Source: DASUPK01 sp963831605
GTDB lineage: Bacteria > Actinomycetota > Thermoleophilia > Solirubrobacterales > 70-9
NCBI GenBank assembly: GCA_963831605.1
Contig: CAWHQR010000002.1
Coordinates: 496,001 to 560,000, forward strand
Direction: 5' to 3'
DNA length: 64,000 nt
Position numbers and translations under genes: made by a program. Of the stretch, positions 51,496-59,618 are shown one piece after another. Under the pieces are notes generated by a model, which was not told the origin of the DNA, ran no database searches, and saw nothing but the letters and a program-made list of their open reading frames with translations. Position 1 is the first letter of the stretch. Each line of letters starts with the position of its first letter.

Positions 51496-53025
51496 CTAGA
51501 GCGGCTGGCGGACGACCGGGTTCCGGTTGGCGGCAACCTCGTCGAGACGCCGGACCGGGGTCGTGTAGGGCGCGCCCTGAGCGATCCCGGGATCTTCAGC
51601 GGCCTCGGCGAGGATCGAATCGATCGCCTCGGCGAACGCGTCCAGCGTCTCCCGGGTCTCGGTCTCAGTCGGCTCCACCATCAGGGCCTCGTCGACCAGG
51701 AGCGGGAAGTAGACGGTCGGCGGGTGCATGCCGTGGTCGAGCAGCCGCTTCGCGATGTCGAGCGTCTTGATGCCGAGCTCCTTCTTCGCGGGCGCCCCCG
51801 AGAGGACGAACTCGTGCATCGGGCGGTTCTTGAAGGCGACCGGCGTGTAGTCGCCGGCCTTTCCATCGCTCAGCTTGGCGAGCAGGTAGTTGGCGTTCAG
51901 CACGGCGGTCTCCGAGGCTTCCTGGAGGCCGTCACCGCCGAGACTGAGGATGTAGGCGTAGGAGCGGACGAAGACTCCGAAGTTGCCCTGGAAGCCGCGC
52001 AGGCGGCCGATCGAGTTCGGGCGGTCGAAGTCGAGGTCGAAGGACGGCTCTCCCCCGTTCTGCGGCTCGCGGCGCACCACCTGCGGGCGCGGCAGAAACG
52101 GCTCTATCCGGTCTGAGCATGCGATCGGCCCCGCCCCCGGGCCACCGCCACCGTGGGGCTGCGAGAAGGTCTTGTGCAGGTTGACGTGGACGATGTCGAA
52201 GCCCATGTCGCCCGGGCGGGAGCGGCCCATGATCGCGTTCAGGTTGGCCCCGTCGTAGTAGAGAGTGCCCCCCGCCTCGTGCACGATCGAGGCGATCTCC
52301 TCGATGTTCTCGTCGAACAGCCCGAGCGTGTTGGGGTTGGTGAGCATCAGGCAGGCGGTGTCGTCTCCTGCCTTCGCGCGCAGGTCGTCGAGGTCGATGC
52401 CCCCCTTGTCGTTGGAGGCGAGCTTGACGACCTCGTAGCCGGCCATCGTCACCGTGGCCGGGTTGGTGCCGTGGGCGGTGTCGGGCGTGAGCACCTTCGT
52501 CCGGCTCTCGCCACGATCGGCGTGATACGCCCGCGTGAGCAGGAGCCCGGCGAGCTCACCGTGAGAGCCGGCCGACGGCTGGAGGCTGACATGGGGAAGG
52601 CCGCAGATCTCAGAGAGCGACTGCTGCAGCAGCCACATCAGCTCGAGGGCACCCTGCGCGCGCTTCGGCTCCTGGGCCGGGTGCAGGCGCGCATGACCGG
52701 GCAGCCCCGCCACCCGCTCGTTGAGGCGCGGGTTGTGCTTCATCGTGCACGAGCCGAGCGGGTAGAAGCCGGTGTCGAGATCGAAGTTCCGGCGCGAGAT
52801 CCGGTTGTAGTGGCGAACGATCTCGGGCTCCGCGATCTCGGGAAGCTCCGCCGGCTTCTCGCGCAGCAGGCTCTTCGGGATCAGCTCCTCGATCGGGCGC
52901 TCCTCCACGCCGGTCTCGGGGAGGGTCGCCGCGCGACGTCCCTCGACCGAGCGCTCGTAGATGGTGACCGCGCGGTCACGCTGCATCGGCGTCTCACTGA
53001 TCTCGGGACCGAGCGGGTTGCTCAC
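51496..53025 (-). CDS. gcvPB: Glycine decarboxylase (P-protein) subunit 2
   Basis: A 509-residue PLP subunit of glycine decarboxylase: YNRISRRNFDLDTGFYPLGS, CTMKHNPRLNERVAGLPG, HVSLQPSAGSHGELAGLL, and the PLP lysine in HVNLHKTFSQPHGGGGPGAG. The enzyme releases CO2 and passes aminomethyl to lipoyl-GcvH. It overlaps gcvPA by four bases. Confidence 0.95.
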   Translation of the reverse strand: MSNPLGPEISETPMQRDRAVTIYERSVEGRRAATLPETGVEERPIEELIPKSLLREKPAELPEIAEPEIVRHYNRISRRNFDLDTGFYPLGSCTMKHNPRLNERVAGLPGHARLHPAQEPKRAQGALELMWLLQQSLSEICGLPHVSLQPSAGSHGELAGLLLTRAYHADRGESRTKVLTPDTAHGTNPATVTMAGYEVVKLASNDKGGIDLDDLRAKAGDDTACLMLTNPNTLGLFDENIEEIASIVHEAGGTLYYDGANLNAIMGRSRPGDMGFDIVHVNLHKTFSQPHGGGGPGAGPIACSDRIEPFLPRPQVVRREPQNGGEPSFDLDFDRPNSIGRLRGFQGNFGVFVRSYAYILSLGGDGLQEASETAVLNANYLLAKLSDGKAGDYTPVAFKNRPMHEFVLSGAPAKKELGIKTLDIAKRLLDHGMHPPTVYFPLLVDEALMVEPTETETRETLDAFAEAIDSILAEAAEDPGIAQGAPYTTPVRRLDEVAANRNPVVRQPL

Positions 53026-54407
53026 GATGCCACCCCCTCGGCGACCGGAGCGCCACGCGACTCGGCGATCGCGCGTCCGAGGACCTCGGCGAACCGGTCG
53101 ATGTCCTGCCGGGAGCGCCGCTCGGTGATCGCGATCAGGAGCCCGTTCTCGTGCTCGGGGTAGTCGCGGCCGAGCGGATAGCCGGCTCCGATGCCCTCCG
53201 CGGCGCAGCGATCCAGCACCTGATCGATGGGCGCATCCACCGAGACCGCGAACTCGCGGACGACCGGCGCCTCGTGCAGCAGTTCCACGCCGTCGACCTG
53301 TGACAGGCGCTCCCGCGCATAGGCCGTACGGCGCACCAGCAGCTCCCCGAGCTCGACGAAGCCGCGCTTGCCCAGCCAGGCCAGGTGGACCATCCCGGCC
53401 AGGGCATTGAGCGCCTGGGCGGTGCAGATGTTGTGCGTCGCCTTCTCTCGGCGGATGTGCTGCTCGCGGGTCTGAAGAGTGAGCACGAAGCCGCGACGGC
53501 CGTCGACGTCGGTCGTCTCGCCGGCGATGCGGCCCGGCATGCGGCGGATGTGCTCATCGGTCGCGCAGAAGAAGCCGAAGGAGGGCCCGCCGTAGTCGAG
53601 CCGGTTGCCGAGGGGCTGTCCCTCGCCCACGGCGATGTCCGCGCCGCACTCACCCGGAGGCCGGAGGATCGAAAGGGCGATCGGATCGCAGGCGACAACC
53701 ACGAGAGCGCCGTTCTCCTTCGCCTTCGCGCCCAGGGCCTCGATGTCCTCCACCGCGCCCAGGAAGTTCGGCTGCTGGAGGAAGACGGCCGCGGTCTCAT
53801 CGTCGATGGCCTCGGCCAGTGCTGCGGCGTCCGTGACGCCGTCGACGAGAGGGACTTCGACCAGCTCGGTCCCGTAGCCGGCGCCGTAGGTGACCAGCGA
53901 CTCGCGGCTGTGAGGGTGGACTCCACGGGAGGCGACGAGCTTCTTGCGTCCCGTCGCGCCGATCGCCAGATAGGCGGCGGAGGCGACGGCGGAGGGGCCC
54001 TCGTACAGCGCGGCGTTGGAGACCGCCAGGCCGGTGAGCTCCGACATCGCGGTCTGGAACTCGAACATCACCTGAAGGCCGCCCTGGGAGATCTCGGGCT
54101 GGTACGGCGTGTACGGCGTCAGGAACTCGGACCGGCCGATGATCGCGTCGACCAGCGCGGGCACATAGTGGTCGTACATTCCCGCTCCCAGGAAGCTGGT
54201 CTCCGCCTCGGCGTGGACATTGCGCTGCGCGAGGCCGGCCAGGCGGTCGTAGACCTCCGTCTCCGGCTTGCCATCTGGCAGCTCGAGCGACCGGCCGAGG
54301 CGCACGGCCTCGGGAATCACATCGAAGAGCTCATCGATCGACGAGACTCCGATCGCTTCGAGCATCTCCTGGCGGTCCTGATCGGTGGCGGAGGTGTATC
54401 GGCTCAC
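53022..54407 (-). CDS. gcvPA: Glycine decarboxylase (P-protein) subunit 1
   Basis: A 461-residue partner of GcvPB: MYDHYVPALVDAIIGRSEFL, TPYTPYQPEISQGGLQVMFE, SNAALYEGPSAVASAAYLA, and GGPSFGFFCATDEHIRRMPG. Splitting of P-protein into two subunits is common in thermophiles and many actinobacteria. It lies 50 bases downstream of DUF190, and gcvT/gcvH are about 2 kb upstream with four other genes between. Confidence 0.95.
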   Translation of the reverse strand: MSRYTSATDQDRQEMLEAIGVSSIDELFDVIPEAVRLGRSLELPDGKPETEVYDRLAGLAQRNVHAEAETSFLGAGMYDHYVPALVDAIIGRSEFLTPYTPYQPEISQGGLQVMFEFQTAMSELTGLAVSNAALYEGPSAVASAAYLAIGATGRKKLVASRGVHPHSRESLVTYGAGYGTELVEVPLVDGVTDAAALAEAIDDETAAVFLQQPNFLGAVEDIEALGAKAKENGALVVVACDPIALSILRPPGECGADIAVGEGQPLGNRLDYGGPSFGFFCATDEHIRRMPGRIAGETTDVDGRRGFVLTLQTREQHIRREKATHNICTAQALNALAGMVHLAWLGKRGFVELGELLVRRTAYARERLSQVDGVELLHEAPVVREFAVSVDAPIDQVLDRCAAEGIGAGYPLGRDYPEHENGLLIAITERRSRQDIDRFAEVLGRAIAESRGAPVAEGVAS

Positions 54408-54457
54408 AGGCAGATCATCGTAGACGGGGGCACCGATGGGCCGGACAGGCTCGTGGG

Positions 54458-54802
54458 CTAATCACCCTTCTCCTGCGCCCGGTAGGTGACCACCTCCACG
54501 CGCTCGAGGGTGACCATCCCGTCGCTCACCATCTCGTCGATCTTGGGCATGATCGCCTCGATCCGTTCGGCGGTATCGGCGACCTCGATCACGATGGGCA
54601 GGTCCTCGGAAAGCCGCAGGATCCGTGCCGTGTGCAGGTGCGAGGTGGCGCCGAAGCCCTCGATTCCGCGCAGGACCGTCGCCCCCGCCATGCCCTCCTG
54701 GCGAAGCATCTCCACGATCGCCTGGTAGAGCGGCTTGCGCCCGTGCTTGTCGGACTCGCCGATGAAGATCCGCAGGAGCTTGCCCTCACCCTCGAGCTTC
54801 AT
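54458..54802 (-). CDS. DUF190 family protein
   Basis: A 114-residue ferredoxin-like-fold protein of DUF190: IFIGESDKHGRKPLYQAIVE, MLRQEGMAGATVLRGIEGFG, DLPIVIEVADTAERIEAIMP. The family is repeatedly encoded next to crcB fluoride channels, as here (four-base overlap), but its biochemical role is unknown. It probably shares the fluoride riboswitch with crcB. Confidence 0.88.
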   Translation of the reverse strand: MKLEGEGKLLRIFIGESDKHGRKPLYQAIVEMLRQEGMAGATVLRGIEGFGATSHLHTARILRLSEDLPIVIEVADTAERIEAIMPKIDEMVSDGMVTLERVEVVTYRAQEKGD

Positions 54803-55170
54803 ACCGTCCTCCCGAGGGCCAGGCCGAGAGCGGCTGCGAGCATCCCCAGGGCAACCATGCCCACGGAGTTCACCAGAGCGAGACCAACCGCCCCGTCCTC
54901 AGCGAGCTTGACGCTCTCGTACGCATACGTCGAGAAGGTGGTGAACGAGCCCAGGAAGCCGATCCCGAGCGCGACTCGCCAGTTCGGGCTGAGCAGCAGC
55001 CTCTCGGTGGTCAGGGCCACCAGGATCCCCAGCGCGAACGCGCCGACCACGTTGATCACGAAGGTCCCCCAGGGAAATTGCCCGTGGGTCAGATCGCTGA
55101 TCCGCCCATCCACCCAGTAGCGGCTGACCGCCCCCGCGGCGCCGAAGATCGCAACCAACACATATGTCAC
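54799..55170 (-). CDS. crcB: Fluoride ion channel CrcB/Fluc
   Basis: A 123-residue four-helix membrane channel that expels fluoride as a dual-topology dimer. Conserved features are GAAGAVSRYWVD, GTFVINVVGAFALGILVALT (polar track Asn) and GFLGSFTTFSTYAYESVKL (Phe box and central Na+-site region). It starts at GTG 55170 after AGGAGG. A fluoride riboswitch lies just upstream. Confidence 0.95.
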   Translation of the reverse strand: MTYVLVAIFGAAGAVSRYWVDGRISDLTHGQFPWGTFVINVVGAFALGILVALTTERLLLSPNWRVALGIGFLGSFTTFSTYAYESVKLAEDGAVGLALVNSVGMVALGMLAAALGLALGRTV

Positions 55171-55197
55171 TGAGGACCTCCTGGTGTCGTAGACATC

Positions 55198-55256
55198 GGG
55201 GTAGAGGCCATCAGCGGCGCTAACCGCGGTTAGGAGCGAGCCTCATCGCTCGGCTG
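55198..55256 (-). ncRNA. Fluoride riboswitch (crcB motif)
   Basis: The leader reads GAGCGAUGAGGCUCGCUC, then CUAACCGC and GCCGCUGAUGGCCUCUAC. This matches the crcB-motif consensus: GGNGAUG stem start, the invariant AACCGC, and the terminal GCUGAUG-N-CUCCUAC-type segment that forms the pseudoknot. It ends 27 bases before the crcB start, so control could act on translation, with the AGGAGG close by. In known examples fluoride binding turns expression on. Confidence 0.88.
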
Positions 55257-55291
55257 GAACCGTAGCGGCTGGACCGTGGCGGGAGAGGTGC

Positions 55292-55498
55292 TCAATCGTG
55301 GTGACTGCTCCGCGCCGCCCTCCAGATCGAGAGGGCGAGAAGCAAGGCCACCGCAAGGGGCATCACGAACCACGCCGAGCCACCCTCGCTGACCAATGCA
55401 GTCAGTCCCAGCGCAGCCACCACTCCCGCCGCCGTTACCCAGTCATCTCCGACGACGAACTCCCAGACCCCCAAGGCTGCGTCGCGCACGCGTGTCAC
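55292..55498 (-). CDS. Small membrane protein (68 aa)
   Basis: Two adjacent hydrophobic segments (about 21-37 and 43-60) flanked by charged ends (MTRVRDAALGVWEFVVGDDW, RAARSSHHD). I do not recognise a family. It overlaps the preceding FTR1-like gene by four bases, so it is probably translated with it. It could be a small accessory subunit, which is a guess. Confidence 0.6.
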   Translation of the reverse strand: MTRVRDAALGVWEFVVGDDWVTAAGVVAALGLTALVSEGGSAWFVMPLAVALLLALSIWRAARSSHHD

Positions 55499-56244
55499 GC
55501 CCGGACCCCCGTGCCTTCGACGAGGTGCGGGCGGAAGAGGCGGACGAGGAGGAGCGAGAAAGCCAGAACGGCCGGGACGACGACGAGCAGAGCGGCGTCG
55601 CCCCCGGGCCAGTCCGCTCCGGCGCCCTCGGCCCCCCAGAAGATCCCGAACGACGTCAGCATCACCCCAACGCTGAACTTCATTGCGTTCTCGGGCGCCC
55701 GTGCAAGAGGGTGGTGGACCACGACCCCGACAGCTGTCACCAAGAGGACCGCCGCGGCGGCAGAGGCGGCGGCGAGACCGAGGCGGTGCTGGTTCGCGCC
55801 GAAGGTGAGGGCGATGAAGACCACCTCCAAGCCCTCCAGCAGGACGCCCTTGAAGGCGATCGTGAACGAGTACGGGTCCAGCCCTTCGGCGGGAACCCCC
55901 GCCGCCCGTGCCGCTGCGGTCTCCTCCCTGTAGATCTCGTCCTCATCATGCTGGGCCTTGATGCCGGCTGCGCGGAGGATCGCCTTCCGCAGCCATTGGA
56001 GCCCGAAGACGAGGAGCAGGCCGCCGACGACCAGGCGGAGGGTGTCGATCGGCAGTGAGGTCAGGCGAGGACCGAGGATCGCGGTCGCCGCCGCCAGGAC
56101 GACGACCGCGGCGGCGGAGCCGATCAGCGCCGAGCGCCAGCTGCGGGTGGTTCCCACCGCAAGGACGATGGTCAGGGCCTCGACCGCCTCCACCGCACAG
56201 GCGAGAAAGACGGAGACCGCAAGTCCGAGGGCCTGGCCGCTCAC
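55495..56244 (-). CDS. COG4280-like membrane protein with FTR1-like ExxE motifs
   Basis: A 249-residue protein with seven hydrophobic segments and an internal duplication. ACAVEAVEALTIVLAVGTTR in the first half and KGVLLEGLEVVFIALTFGAN in the second each carry a Glu-x2-Glu motif in a helix, resembling the REGLE motif of FTR1-type iron and lead permeases. Metal transport is plausible but unproven. It follows gcvH after 22 bases and is coupled to the 68-aa protein. Confidence 0.72.
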   Translation of the reverse strand: MSGQALGLAVSVFLACAVEAVEALTIVLAVGTTRSWRSALIGSAAAVVVLAAATAILGPRLTSLPIDTLRLVVGGLLLVFGLQWLRKAILRAAGIKAQHDEDEIYREETAAARAAGVPAEGLDPYSFTIAFKGVLLEGLEVVFIALTFGANQHRLGLAAASAAAAVLLVTAVGVVVHHPLARAPENAMKFSVGVMLTSFGIFWGAEGAGADWPGGDAALLVVVPAVLAFSLLLVRLFRPHLVEGTGVRA

Positions 56245-56266
56245 AACGACCCCGGCAGCGCCGCCC

Positions 56267-56662
56267 CTAGGACTCGTCTTCGAGCAGCTTCTTGTACGCG
56301 GCCGCGTCCATCAGGGCCTCGGCGTCTGAAGGGTCCGAGAGCTTCACCTTGACCATCCAGCCGTCGCCGTAGGGGTCCTGGTTGATGTTCTCCGGGTTCT
56401 CGGCCAGGGAGGTGTTCACCTCGGTCACCTCGCCGGAGAGCGGCGCATAGACATCGGAGACCGCCTTCACGGACTCGACCTCGGCATAGGCCTCGTCCTT
56501 GCGGACCTCCTTGCCGACCTCGGGCGGCTCGTAGAAGACGACCTCGCCGAGCGCGTCCTGCGCGTACCAGGTGACACCGAACGTGGCGGAGTCCCCGTCG
56601 ATGCGCGCCCAGTCGTGCTCGGGGTGGTAGCGAAGGTCGTCGGGGTAGCTCTCGTCGGCCAT
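56267..56662 (-). CDS. gcvH: Glycine cleavage system H protein
   Basis: A 131-residue lipoyl carrier: YHPEHDWARIDGDSATFGVT, the lipoylation lysine K66 in EVESVKAVSDVYAPLSGEV, and ENPENINQDPYGDGWMVKVK. It shuttles aminomethyl between P and T proteins. The ATG at 56662 is preferred over an upstream extension that reads through an intercistronic hairpin. Confidence 0.96.
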   Translation of the reverse strand: MADESYPDDLRYHPEHDWARIDGDSATFGVTWYAQDALGEVVFYEPPEVGKEVRKDEAYAEVESVKAVSDVYAPLSGEVTEVNTSLAENPENINQDPYGDGWMVKVKLSDPSDAEALMDAAAYKKLLEDES

Positions 56663-56670
56663 AACTAAAC

Positions 56671-56704
56671 GGGTTGCCCCTCGGCTTCGCCTGCGGGGCA
56701 CCCT
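56671..56704 (-). promoter_or_regulatory. Stem-loop between gcvT and gcvH
   Basis: On the transcript, GGGTGCCCC pairs with GGGGCAACCC (one bulge), enclosing GGCGAAGCC, itself a mini-hairpin. It fills the 53-base gap between gcvT and gcvH. It may shape mRNA stability or relative expression; there is no T run. Confidence 0.5.
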
Positions 56705-56715
56705 CGCATCAAAAC

Positions 56716-57798
56716 CTACCCGTCCTTGGAGTAGAGCGGCCGCTCGCGGATCTCGGCCTCGCGCCGCTTGCCGCGCACATCGATCTCGATTCCGGTTCCT
56801 GGCTCGGCGAGATCGGCGTGAACGTATCCCATGCCGATTCCCATCTCGAGACAGGGCGAGAGCGTTCCGCTGGTCACCACGCCCACCTCGTCATCACCGG
56901 AGAGGATCGGGTTGCCCTGCCTCGGGATCCCAGCGCCCGTGATCACGAACGGCTCGAGCACCTCCTTCGGGCCCTCCTCGCGCTCTCGGCGGCACGCCTC
57001 GGAGCCGATGAACCCGGTCTCCTCCTTGACGCACCAGCCGAGCCCGGCCTCGATCGGGGTCCGCTCCTCTGTCAGGTCGTTGCCGTAGAGGCAGTAGTTG
57101 ACCTCGAGCCGGAGCGTGTCCCTGGCTCCCAGGCCCGCCGGCCCCGCTCCACCGCCGATCAGGGCGGCCCAGACCGTCTCGGCGTCCTCGGGCGCCATGA
57201 GCAGCTCCACTCCGTCCTCGCCCGTGTAGCCGGTCCCGCAGACGAGTGCCGGAGCGCCGGCGACCGGCAGCTGCGCCGTCTTGAAGCGAGGGGGCAACTC
57301 CCCGTCGGTGACGCGCTGAACGATCTGGCGCGCCTGCGGGCCCTGGACCGCCAGCATCGCGTAGGCCTCGATTCGGTCGCGGACCTCCGCCTCGAATTCG
57401 ACGGCGTGTGCCTCGAACCACTCGAGGTCGCGCTCGTGGTTCGCCGCGTTGGTCACGGTCAGGTAGCGATCCTCGGCCAGCCGGTAGGTGAAGAGGTCGT
57501 CGAGGACGCCGCCGTCCTCCCGGCACAGGCACGAGTACTGCGCTCCCCCGACCTCGATCTTCGAGACGTCGTTGGAGAGCAGCCGCTGGAGCAGGTCCGC
57601 CGCCTGCGGCCCCTCGGTCTCGATCTCGCCCATGTGGGAGACGTCGAAGACACCGCAGGAGTTGCGGACGCGAAGGTGCTCGGTCTTGATCCCGTCGTAT
57701 TCCACGGGCATCTCCCAGCCGGCGAACGGCACCAGCTTCGCGCCCGCGGCGACGTGCGCCTCGTACAGGGGAGTTCTCTTCAGGGTCCCGGCTTCCAT
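56716..57798 (-). CDS. gcvT: Glycine cleavage system aminomethyltransferase (T protein)
   Basis: A 360-residue folate-dependent enzyme: AKLVPFAGWEMPVEYDGIKT, VFDVSHMGEIETEGPQAADL, GTGYTGEDGVELLMAPEDAE and the C-terminal GVVTSGTLSPCLEMGIGMGY. It releases ammonia and makes methylene-tetrahydrofolate. ATG 57798 (MEAGTLKRTPLYEAH) is chosen over an upstream in-frame extension antisense to the SnoaL-like gene. No glycine riboswitch fits in the 22-base gap upstream. Confidence 0.95.
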   Translation of the reverse strand: MEAGTLKRTPLYEAHVAAGAKLVPFAGWEMPVEYDGIKTEHLRVRNSCGVFDVSHMGEIETEGPQAADLLQRLLSNDVSKIEVGGAQYSCLCREDGGVLDDLFTYRLAEDRYLTVTNAANHERDLEWFEAHAVEFEAEVRDRIEAYAMLAVQGPQARQIVQRVTDGELPPRFKTAQLPVAGAPALVCGTGYTGEDGVELLMAPEDAETVWAALIGGGAGPAGLGARDTLRLEVNYCLYGNDLTEERTPIEAGLGWCVKEETGFIGSEACRREREEGPKEVLEPFVITGAGIPRQGNPILSGDDEVGVVTSGTLSPCLEMGIGMGYVHADLAEPGTGIEIDVRGKRREAEIRERPLYSKDG

Positions 57799-57820
57799 CG
57801 TGGCCACGATACTGACGGTC

Positions 57821-58219
57821 GTGACCCTGACGAACGAGGAAATGGTCGAGCGGCTGAACACCGTCTACGAGGCGTTCAACCGGGCTGAGTTCGACGCGCT
57901 GACCAACCTGGCGGACCCGGACATGGTCGTGGGCCGCGTCGGGGGTCAGGGGGAGATCCGTGGCTGGGATGCGATCCGCTCCTGGCTTGAGCCCGACGCA
58001 TTCGAATCCCAGGTACTTGTGCCGGTGTCGCATGAGATCGAGGGGAACCGGGTGCTTGTTCGCACGCGCGGCACCATGCGCGGCGCCGGGAGCGGCATCG
58101 AGATGGAGGTCGGCGCCCTGACGCTCTGGACCTTCGGCGAGGATGGCCTGATCACGCGAGCCGAAGTCTTCCTCGAGCGCGAGGAGACCGAGGCCCGCCG
58201 CGCTCTGCGCGCCGGCTGA
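57821..58219 (+). CDS. SnoaL/NTF2-like protein
   Basis: A 132-residue single-domain protein with the cone-shaped NTF2-like fold: MVERLNTVYEAFNRAEFDAL, NLADPDMVVGRVGGQGEIRG, WDAIRSWLEP, and LWTFGEDGLITRAEVFLERE. Such proteins are small-molecule isomerases, hydrolases or binding proteins; the substrate is unknown. GTG 57821 is the start; a longer frame inside gcvT is rejected. Confidence 0.75.
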   Translation: MTLTNEEMVERLNTVYEAFNRAEFDALTNLADPDMVVGRVGGQGEIRGWDAIRSWLEPDAFESQVLVPVSHEIEGNRVLVRTRGTMRGAGSGIEMEVGALTLWTFGEDGLITRAEVFLEREETEARRALRAG

Positions 58220-58225
58220 CCGGGG

Positions 58226-59309
58226 CTACTTCAGGAAGTCCGGGACGTCGATCTCGGACTCGGAGATCCGCAGGTCCGAGAGCGACTCGCTGCTGCGGCC
58301 CACACCGGCGGCCGGGCGGCGCTCCGCGGCGCGCGCGGTGAACTCCGGCGCGCGGGCGATCATCTCGAAGCCCTCGAAGCCCGTCGCGATCACCGTGACG
58401 CGGACCTCCTCGTGCATCGAGGAGTCGACCACGGCGCCGAAGACGATGTTGGCGTTCGAATCGGCCGCCTGGATGCACATCCGCGCGGCCTCGTTGACCT
58501 CGAAGAGGCCGAGATCCTCGCCGCCGGTGACGTTCAGCAGCATTCCCTTGGCGCCGTCGATCTGCTCCTCGATGAGGGGCGAGGTGATGGCCGCCTTGGC
58601 GGCCTCGACGGCGCGGTTCTCGCCGGTCCCGGTGCCGACGCCCATCAGAGCCGAGCCGGCCTGGTGCATGACCAGGCGAACGTCGGCGAAGTCGAGGTTG
58701 ATCAGACCCGGGGATCGTGATCAGGTCGGTGATGCCCTGGACGCCCTGACGGAGGATGTCGTCGGCCTCGCGGAAGGCCTCGAGGATCGTGGTCCGCCGC
58801 TCGACGATCTGCAGCAGCTTCTCGTTCGGCACGGTGATCAGGGTGTCGACCTCCTTGCGGAGCCGGTCGATCCCCTCCTCGGCCTGCGCCATGCGCTTCT
58901 TGCCCTCGAACTCGAAGGGCTTGGTGACCGCGCCGACGGTGAGGGCGCCGATCTCCTGCTTGGCGATCTCGGCGATCACCGGTGCCGCGCCGGTACCGGT
59001 GCCACCACCCTCGCCGCAGGTGATGAAGATCATGTCCGCGCCCTTCAGCGAGTCCTTGATCTCATCGCGGGACTCGGCAGCCGCTCCGGCTCCGACCTCG
59101 GGGTTGGCGCCCGCTCCGAGGCCCTTGGTCAGGTTGTGGCCGATGCCGATCTTGACGTCGGCGTCGCAGGCCTGGAGGGCCTGCGCATCGGTGTTGACCG
59201 CGACGAATTCAACGCCGCGGAGACCCGCGTCGACCATGCGGCTGACGGCGTTCGAACCGCCGCCACCGACTCCAACGACCTTGATTACGGCCAGATATGA
59301 CGTTTCCAT
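58226..59309 (-). CDS. ftsZ: Cell division GTPase FtsZ, one frame break
   Basis: From ATG 59309: IKVVGVGGGGSNAVSRMVDA, the tubulin signature CGEGGGTGTGAAPVIAEIAK, and the T7 synergy-loop region. The frame breaks near 58708 within GVQGITDLITIPG. Dropping one G of a GGG run restores LINLDFADVRLVMHQAGSAL, then VDSSMHEEVRVTVIATGFEG and the conserved C-terminal peptide ESEIDVPDFLK, which binds partners. The span is 3n+1 bases; the corrected length of about 360 residues is normal. Because FtsZ is needed for division, an error in the consensus is most likely. Confidence 0.93.
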
Positions 59310-59618
59310 TGTTGGTCCTGCTCCGAGCCCCTCACCGCCGATTCGGCTCCGGGGCACTACCGATTTACGAACAGGGTACGCGGTTTCCTGCCTAGCGCAA
59401 GCCTGCAGTCTCAAGTCTCCCTTGAGGGTTCCCGCTGGGTGAGTCTACTATCGAGGTCGAGGTACAGGGTTGGTTGAGGGACCGGAAACTCCCTGCAAAT
59501 CACGCATTTCCGCGGAACGCCTTCAGACCGCCTCGCAGGGGCTCGGCGATGGGCTCAAGCGGCCGAAATACGTGCACGGCTCGTTGCAAACGCCCCTTCC
59601 GAGGGCCGCCGCAATCCC
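59310..59618. other. 309-base intergenic region between ftsQ and ftsZ
   Basis: No convincing gene was found. It contains an inverted repeat CTCAAG-TCTCC-CTTGAG (59410-59426), about 100 bases upstream of ftsZ, and presumably a promoter for ftsZ. ORFs here have no recognisable features. A putative 64-aa plus-strand ORF at 59470 was rejected. Confidence 0.5.

Noticed and set aside
57799..57820. Glycine riboswitch upstream of gcvT
   Set aside because: The gap to the divergent SnoaL-like gene is 22 bases, and no such motif was seen.
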